Shown in pieces: positions 1-9,000 of a stretch of DNA of 9,117 nucleotides. Position numbers and translations under genes: made by a program. Position 1 is the stretch's first letter. Every line of letters begins with the position of its first letter. The notes below the pieces were generated by a model, which saw nothing but the letters and a program-made list of their open reading frames with translations, was not told the DNA's origin and did no database searches. Source of the stretch: Bacillota bacterium (GTDB lineage: Bacteria; Bacillota; Clostridia; Acetivibrionales; Acetivibrionaceae); the NCBI GenBank assembly GCA_023421115.1, contig JAEZUI010000237.1, positions 1-9,117 on the forward strand, read 5' to 3'.

Positions 1-3000
1 TAAGGGCGATGCTTTCAGTAAGGTTGCCTGAATACATGTTGCCATCCTATTATGTGGAGTTAGATGTAATGCCTTTAAACCAAAATGGGAAGGTAGATAA
101 AAGAGCTCTTCCAAAACCGGAAGGTGAAATCCAAAAGGGAAGACTATATGTTGAGCCGTCAGATGAAACAGAAGAAGAACTGGTAGATATATGGCAGGAA
201 GTGTTGGGTATTGAAAGGATTGGAGTTGAAGATGATTTCTTTGAACTTGGAGGGCATTCACTGAAGGCAACAATTCTTAGGTCAAAAATAGAAAAGCATT
301 TTTGTGTTGATATATCATTGATGGAAATTTTTACAAATCACACAATAAAAGAGCTTTCAATGAGGATAAAGAGTTTGGAAAAAGGAATATACTCGTCGAT
401 AAAATGTGTAGAAGAAAGAGAGTATTATCCTGTGTCTTCAGCACAAAAGCGAATGTACGTGATGGAACAGTTAGGAGCAGATACAAGCTATAATATACCC
501 GGCATAATAAATATTGAGGGAGAAATTGTAAGAGAAAAGTTTGAGGATGCATTTAGAAATCTTATTGCAAGGCATGAAGCATTAAGGACGTCTTTTGTTG
601 TGATAGATGGTGAAATTAAGCAAAAGATTCATAAGGAAATAGGAATGGAAATAGAATACACTGATTGTGTGGACGGAAATATAGAGGAGTATATAAAAAA
701 TAGTATACGTCCTTTTGATCTGAGTAAGGCGCCTTTAATGCGAGTTAATCTAATAAAGTTAAATAAATGTCAGCATATATTGATTTATGATATGCATCAC
801 ATTGTATCCGATGGAGTGTCGCTAGCTATAATGGCTCAGGAATTTGTAAAGCTTTACGAAGGTAAGAAGACTGAGTTATTAAGGTTGCAATACAAGGATT
901 ATGCTGTATGGCAAAATGAAATTAGGAATACAGATGTGATTAAAAAACAAGAGAAATACTGGATAGAACAGTTTTCTACACAGTTACCTGTTTTAAATTT
1001 TCCAACTGACTACAATAGACCGTCGGTACAAAGCTTTGAAGGAGATACAATCAAGTATGAAATAGATGAATATATGACTTCTAAATTAAAAGAGTTTAGT
1101 CGTAAAACAGACTCTACCCTTTATATGATTCTATTTGCTGCATTCAATACATTACTCTATAAGTATACAGGACAGACAGACATTGTTATTGGAACGCCAA
1201 TTGCCGGAAGAAATCATTCGGATTTGCAAGGGATTATTGGAATGTTTGTAAATACTCTGGCTATGAGGAACTATCCTGATGGAGCAAAGAGTTTCAGAGA
1301 ATTCTTAGCAGATGTTAGGAATAACACTATAAACGCATTTGAAAATCAGAATTTTCAATTTGAGGAACTTGTGGATAAATTGGATTTAAAGAGGGATATG
1401 AGTAGGAACCCTGTTTTTGACGTTATGTTTGCCCTGCAAAATATGTCGGGCGATGAAATTGAAAGCTTTGGTGAACTGAAAATTAAACCGGTTGAGTTTG
1501 AAACTGATATTTCAAAATTTGATATTAGTTTGGATGCAAATGAAGTGGGGGGGAAAATTGAATTTTTATTGCAATATTGTACAAGGCTATTTAAAAAAGA
1601 AACCATGCAAAGATTTATATTGCACTATAAAATTGTTTTAGAGAATATAATTTGCAATCCGGATATATTGATTTCTCAAATTGATATTCTTTCTAGCGAT
1701 GAGAGGGGAATACTAACTGCTACGAACAATACCTATATGGGGTATTCTGTTGAAAAGACGGTGCATCAATTATTTGAGAAACAGGCACAAAGGACACCGG
1801 AGCAAATTGTGCTTATTTCAGGGAACAATAAAATAACTTATGAGGAACTTGATATAAGATCGGATAAATTAGCATGTTTACTTATTGAAAAGGGAGTTAA
1901 GGCAGAAAGTATTGTTGGTGTTATGATAGACAGATCCATTGAAATGATAGTTTCGCTTTTAGCCGTATTAAAGGCAGGCGGTGCTTACCTTCCAATTGCT
2001 TGTGACTATCCTTCCGAGAGAATACAATATATGCTTGAGGACAGCTGTTGTTCTTTGCTTTTAACTAACCGTAATTTGTCAAGGGATATAAATCTGAATG
2101 GAAATATACTTTATGTAGAAGACATAGATTTTGAAAGTATAATTCATAGGAAGAATAATGTTAGGACAAAACTCTCAGATGCTGCATATATAATATATAC
2201 ATCGGGTTCTACCGGAAAACCTAAAGGAGTGGTTGTTGAACATGGGAATTTGTTGTTTTATGTTAGCGCATTCCTAAAGGAGTTTGATATAGATGAGACT
2301 GCTGTTGTACTTCAACAGGCGTCATTCTGTTTTGATGCTTTTGTAGAAGAAGTATATCCGGCAATTATAAGAGGAGGAAAGCTAGTTATACCAGCAAAGC
2401 ACGAGATTATTGATATAAAACACTTGGTAGAAGTTATAGAAAAGAACAAAGTAAATATTATTAGCTGTTCTCCGCTATTGCTAAGGGAATTAAACAATAT
2501 GAAAATGCCTGAAAGCATGGTCACATATATAAGTGGCGGAGATATTTTAAAGCATGAGTATATAACTAATCTTGTGAAAAATGCGCAGGTATACAATACA
2601 TACGGACCTACAGAAGCTACGGTATGTGCTACATATTATAAGTATACTGACGAAGAGCAATGTAATATACCAATTGGTAAGCCTATATCCAATGCAAGAG
2701 TTTATATATTTGACAAGGATCAAAGGCTATGTCCTGTAGGAGTAGCAGGAGAAATATATATTGCTGGTCAAGGGGTAACAAGAGGTTATCTGAATATGGA
2801 ACAGTTAACTAAAGAAAAATTTGTTACCGGTCAAGTTGATAATAGTGCAAATGTATGCGAGAGGATGTATAAGACTGGAGATCTTGGAAGATGGCTTCCC
2901 GACGGTAATATTGAATTTCTTGGCAGGATAGATCAACAAGTAAAGATAAGAGGTTACAGAATAGAACTTGGCGAGATAGAAAGTAGGTTAACCCAAATTA

Positions 3001-6000
3001 AAGGAGTGGATCAAGCAGTAGTTATGCCTGTAAAGGGCGAGGTGCTGTGTGCATACATATCAGGAGAAATAGAAATTGAAGCTTCTCAAATAAGGAAATT
3101 CCTTTTTGACAAGCTTCCAGAGTATATGGTTCCGAGTTATTATATAAAACTTGAAAAAATGCCTGTTTCCTCAAATGGTAAGGTGGATAGAAAAAGTCTT
3201 CCTGAGCCTGACATGGAATTATATATACGAAATGAGTACAAAGAACCGGAAAATGAAGTAGAGGAAAAACTTGTGTCCTTATGGCAGGAAGTTTTGGAAA
3301 TTGAAAAAGTAGGGACACTGGATAATTTCTTTGAATTAGGCGGACACTCATTAAAGGCTACAGTATTAGTATCAAGAATAAATAAACATTTTGATATTGA
3401 AATGCCGTTAGGAGTTATATTTACAAAGCAGACTATTAAAGAAATGGCAGAATATATTTTGACAGCGGATAAGAAAAAATTTACAGAAATAAGACCAGTA
3501 GAGCAGAAAGAGTTTTACCCGTTGTCACCGGCTCAAAAGCGTTTGTTTATAATAGATCAGGTTACTGCTAACAGTACTGCATATAATATACCCTATGCAA
3601 TTGTCTTGGAAGGTAAATTGGATATAAGTAGGATGGAAAGAGCTTTTAATCAATTGATAAAAAGGCATGAATCATTAAGGACGTCTTTTGTATTTGTTGA
3701 TGATGAACCTGCACAAAAGATTGTAAAGGATACAGATTTTAAAATTGACTTTTTTGAGATTAGTGAAGAAGAATTAAAAGCTTTGGCGGGAGATTATATA
3801 AAGCCTTTCAACTTGAGTAAGGCACCTCTTATGAGGGTCGCTATTGCTAGTATATCACAGGTAAAGCATGTGCTCTTTATGGAACTTCACCATATTATAG
3901 CAGATGGAATATCCATGGATATCATAATAAGTGAGCTGATAGGTTTATATGAAGGAAAAGAATTTAATGAACTAAGAATACAGTATAAGGATTTTTCTGT
4001 GTGGCAAAACGAAATGTTAAGGTCAGGAAAGATAATGGAACAAGAGGATTATTGGTTAAGGTCACTTTTAGGTGATTTACCTACACTTAATTTGCCAACA
4101 GATTTCAAAAGAACGATGGAAAAAAGTCTTAAGGGCAATACTATCACTTTTGAGTATAATAGCGATGTGACAAAATCCATTAGTGAACTATGTAAAAGGT
4201 CTGAATGCACAATGTACATGTTACTGTTATCAGCTTATAATGTTCTTCTTTCAAAGTATACGGGACAGGAAGACATTATTGTTGGTTCTCCTATTGCGGG
4301 AAGAAGACATCCTGACTTAGAAAATATAGTGGGTATGTTTGTCAATACTTTGGCATTGAGAAGCTATCCTTCGGGAAATAAAACCTTTAAAGCTTTTCTT
4401 GAGGAAGTAAAAGAAATGTCAATAAATGCTTTTGAAAATCAGGATTACCAGTTTGAAGAACTTGTAGAAAAGCTGGAAATTAAGAGAGACCTTAGCAGAA
4501 ACCCTATAGTGGATACTATGTTTTCTTTTGAAAAGGCTTCAGGGAAAGAGATTAAAATAAGTGGGCTAAGTATCAGACCAATTGAAGATATTGAATATAG
4601 TATTTCAAAATTTGATTTAACACTACATGTGTATGAGGATCATGACAATCTCAGTTTTGCTTTTTCATATGATACACAACTGTTTTATAAAGAAACGATA
4701 GAGAAAATGATAGTGCATTTTGGTAATATTTTAGAGTGCATTTCCAAAGATGAATCGGTTATGCTAAAAGATATTTCTATGCTAAGTGCTGAAGAATTAA
4801 ATGAAATAATTTGTGAATCAAAAATCGGAAAGATTCCATATCATGAGGATATGACACTTGCGCAATTGTTTGAAGAACAGGTAAAAAGAAAATCCGATGT
4901 TATTGCTGTAAAGTATCAGGAACAAATGTTAAGTTATAAAGAACTTAACAATTATGCAAATACAGTAGCAAATCAGTTGTTGGAGAAGGGCACTAATGCC
5001 GGAGACGTTGTGGCTATTTTAATTGATAGATCTCTTGAGATGATTATTGGCATAATGGGAGTGCTTAAAGCAGGATGTGCATACGTGCCAATAGATCCTC
5101 AGTATCCGGTTGATAGAATACTATATATGTTGGAGGATAGTAAAGCCAGCTCTTTATTGCTTGGAAAAAATTTATCTATAAACATAAAAGACATGGGCTT
5201 TAAAGGCAATATAATAAGTATTGGGTTAGAAAGTATGGAAGAAGCTCAAAAAGTAAATTATGATATTGAAACCAACAGCAGAGAACTGGCATATATTATA
5301 TATACCTCCGGAACTTCAGGAAATCCGAAAGGTGTAATGATTGAGCAAAGAAGTGTAACAAATCTGGTTTATGGATTGCATGAAAAAGTATACAAGCAGT
5401 ATGACAGTCAACTAAATATAGCGTTTATTTCCAATTACGTATTTGACGCATCCGTAAAGCAAATCTTCTGTTCTTTGCTTTTAGGTCACACACTTTGTAT
5501 TGTACCTAACGAAATAAGGTTTGACGGTCTTGGTTTACTTAAGTTTTATCAGCAATCAAATATTGATATTTCTGACGGAACACCTATGCATCTTAGGTTG
5601 ATTTTATTATCGTCACAATACGGCTATTATGGTATGCGAGTGAAACATTTTCTTATAGGAGGAGAGGAATTACCTGTAACTTTAGTGAAGGAATTCTACA
5701 GTAAATTCTCTGATGCTAACTTCAAAATAACTAATGTTTATGGACCAACGGAATGTTGTGATGTTTCAACAGTGTTTACTATTGATCCTAGCTTGCTACA
5801 TAATATGGTAAAAATACCTATAGGGTCTCCTATACAAAATGTACATATCTATATATTAAGAGATAATCGACCTATCGCTAAAAACTGTTATGGAGAATTG
5901 TGTATAGCAGGAGAGGGACTTGCAAGAGGATATATTAATAGATTTGAACTGACGGAGGAAAAATTTATTAACAATCCTTTTGTTGATGGAGAAAAGATTT

Positions 6001-9000
6001 ATAGAACAGGAGATATGGGAAGATGGCTTCCGGATGGTACAATCGAATATTGTGGAAGGTTGGATCAACAGTTAAAGATAAGAGGATACAGGATTGAACC
6101 GGGAGAAATAGAGAATCAAATAATGTCCATAGAAGGTATAAAAGAGACGGTAGTTGAAGTGTTAGAAAGGTTTGATGGAGAAAAGGCTGTTTGTGCGTAT
6201 ATAGTAAGTCCGAAGAGAGTATCGATAGAACATATAAAGGAAGAACTATATAAAAAGTTGCCTACATATATGGTACCGTCATATTTTGAGTATATTGAAA
6301 GCATTCCGCTGACACCTAATGGAAAGGTAGACAGGAGAGCACTTCCTAAACCGACGGGAGCATTGTATGAAAATAAGGAATATACTGACCCTGTAGATGA
6401 AACTGAGGAAAAATTAGTTGTCATGTGGCAAGATATATTAGGGCTGGAAAGAGTAAGTACAACGGATAATTTCTTTGAGCTCGGAGGGCATTCTTTAAAA
6501 GCAACAATAATGGTATCAAGAATACATAAAGAGTGTGGTGTCCAGATTCCTTTAAGGGATATATTTGCAGGGGGGACAATAAAGGAAATAGCTGGAAGGA
6601 TAAGAAGTTCTGAAAAGAGTTTGTACCAAGCTATAAGACCTGTGGAAAATAGGGAGTATTACCCTTTGTCACCTGCCCAGAAGAGACTATATATAATAAG
6701 CGGGTTTGAAGACATAGGAACAGGATATAATGTACCTGTGATGATGAAGCTTTATGGAGAACTTGACACAAAACGTTTAGAGAAGGTGTTTAGACTACTT
6801 GTAGAGAGACATGAAGCTCTTAGAACAAGTTTTAAAACAGTAGATGGAGAACCGGTGCAAATTGTACATGCGGAAGCTACGCTACAGTTTGAATATATTG
6901 GTTTATGTAAAGATGAAGTAGAAAAAGCAGCCAGAGAGTTTATAAAACCATTTAAACTTGATGAGGCTCCCCTTATAAGGGTAAAACTTGTTAATAATGG
7001 CGATGGAAGCTATATATTGATGGTTGATATGCATCATATTATAACAGACGGTATTTCAAATGTAATACTTATGGATGAGTTTGTGCAGCTTTATCAGGGA
7101 AAGAAATTAAGGCCGTTGAAACTACAATACAGGGATTATTCGGTATGGCAAAAAGAGATGCTGGATACAGGGTTTATAAATAATGAAGAGAAGTATTGGC
7201 TTGAAAACTTACGAGGAGAGATACCAGTACTAAATATGCCAACAGACTATATAAGGCCAGCTATACAATCGTTTGAAGGCAATAGCATAAGCCTTAGTTT
7301 AGGAGAAGAGCTTACAAAAAGATTGAGAGTAATTGCTGAAAAAACAGGCAGTACAATGTTTATGGTCCTACTGACGGCATATAACGTATTATTACACAAA
7401 TACACAGGGCAGGAGGATATTATTGTAGGAACGCCTGTGGCGGGAAGGTCTCATGCTGATCTTCACGATGTAATTGGAATGTTTGTAAATACGCTTGTAT
7501 TGAGAAACTATCCAAGTGGGGAAAAGACTTTTGGCGATTTATTGACAGAAGTTAGAGAAAATGCCTTAAAAGCATATGAAAATCAGAATTACCAGTTTGA
7601 AGAGCTAATTGAAAAACTTGATATAAGAAGGGATTTAAGCAGAAATCCATTATTTGATACTATGTTTGTACTTCAGAATATTGAATCCAATAAAGAAATT
7701 AAAATTTCTGGACTCAGTATAAGCCCGTTGAGCTATGAGTCAAATATTTCAAAGGTGGATTTGAGCCTGATTGCATCAGAAACTGAAAAAGGGATAGATA
7801 TTACTGTTGAATACTGTACAAAGCTTTTTAAGAAGGAAGCTATCAAAAGGTTGGCAGCACACTTTGTGAAAGTCCTTGAAGAGGCATCAAATCCAGAAAG
7901 TATTATTAGTAAAATAAGCATTTTAGAGGATGATGAGAAAAGTAAGGTTCTTAATTTCTATAACGATACGAAAATTCATTGGCAAGGTTCTTTGACGATT
8001 CACAAAATATTTGAAGAGCAGGCGAAGCTTAATTCTGACAAGCTTGCAATCATTTGTGGAGACAGGATGATTAGTTTCCGAGAGCTAAACCGCAAAGCAA
8101 ACTCTCTTGCGAGAATTTTAAGGGAGAACGGTGCTAAACAAGGGACTGTTTTGGGGATAATGACCGATAATTCTCCGGAGATGGCAATTGGAATATTGGC
8201 GATATTAAAAACGGGAGGTGCATATTTACCAATAGACTCAACTTACCCTGAAGATAGAAGAAAATTCATGCTAGAGGACAGTAAAACAGAGGTACTTCTT
8301 ACTAACAAAAAATTTGAAAGTATTCTTGAGTTTGAAGGCAAGATTATATACCTTGAAGATGAAAATCTGTACTGCCGTGATGACAGTAATCTTAATATAG
8401 CAATAGATGCTAAGGATATTTGTTATATTATTTATACTTCAGGTACTACAGGAAAACCAAAAGGGGTAATAATTGAACATGGTAGCTTGTGTAACTATAT
8501 ATTATGGAGAATCAAGAACTATGAACTGACGTCGAGTGATACTGTATTGCAGCTTCTTTCATATTCTTTTGACGGTTTTGGTTCAAACTTTTATTCGAGT
8601 TTGTTGTCTGGAGGTAAATTGATACTTCCCGAGAACGATAAGGTTAAAAACTATGAATTCGCTGTAAAAGAGATAAAAAGACATAGTGTAACCCATATGA
8701 GCCTTGTACCGTCAATGTATAGAGCTTTATTGGAGTATTCGAAAGATAAAGAACTAGAAACAATGAGATTTGTTGTACTGGCGGGAGAAAAAGCTAATAA
8801 GGAACTTATAGGTTTGAGTAAAGAATTGTATAAGGATTTAAAACTTATTAATGAATATGGGCCAACTGAAAGTAGCGTTACAGTAACATGTAATATGGAA
8901 TTGACGGAGAATAATACTTCAAATATAGGAAGACCTATAGCAAACAACCGAGTGTACATCTTAGATAAAAATAGCTCTTTGGTTCCTCCTGGAGTACCGG

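Noticed and set aside
369..422. Possible gene boundary between T1 and C1 (also between T2/C2 and T3/C3)
   Set aside because: NRPS genes often break between T and C, but here the frame is open through all three linkers, with no stop, start with ribosome binding site, or docking helix.
1547..1553. Possible frameshift at the G7 run
   Set aside because: The same frame gives normal C-domain sequence before and after the run.
331..3351. Minus-strand open frames at 331-552, 1355-1606, 2312-2596 and 3022-3351
   Set aside because: They lie opposite conserved T, C and A motifs of the NRPS, encode low-complexity hydrophobic peptides rich in Ser, Leu, Ile and Phe, and show no family motif. They are shadows of the coding strand.
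5301..5333. Altered P-loop in A3 (TSGTSGNPKG) as a sign of an inactive domain
   Set aside because: Serine in place of the second threonine and variation before PKG are common in active A domains, and the key lysine and glycines are present.
6570..6575. G6 run as a frameshift or recoding site
   Set aside because: It encodes a Gly-Gly in the T3 helix region and the frame continues into C3; no slippery heptamer or stem is evident.
5856..8959. Minus-strand open frames at 5856-6068, 6116-6424, 7733-7921 and 8651-8959
   Set aside because: Same reasoning: all are antisense to intact NRPS domains and have no recognisable domain of their own.
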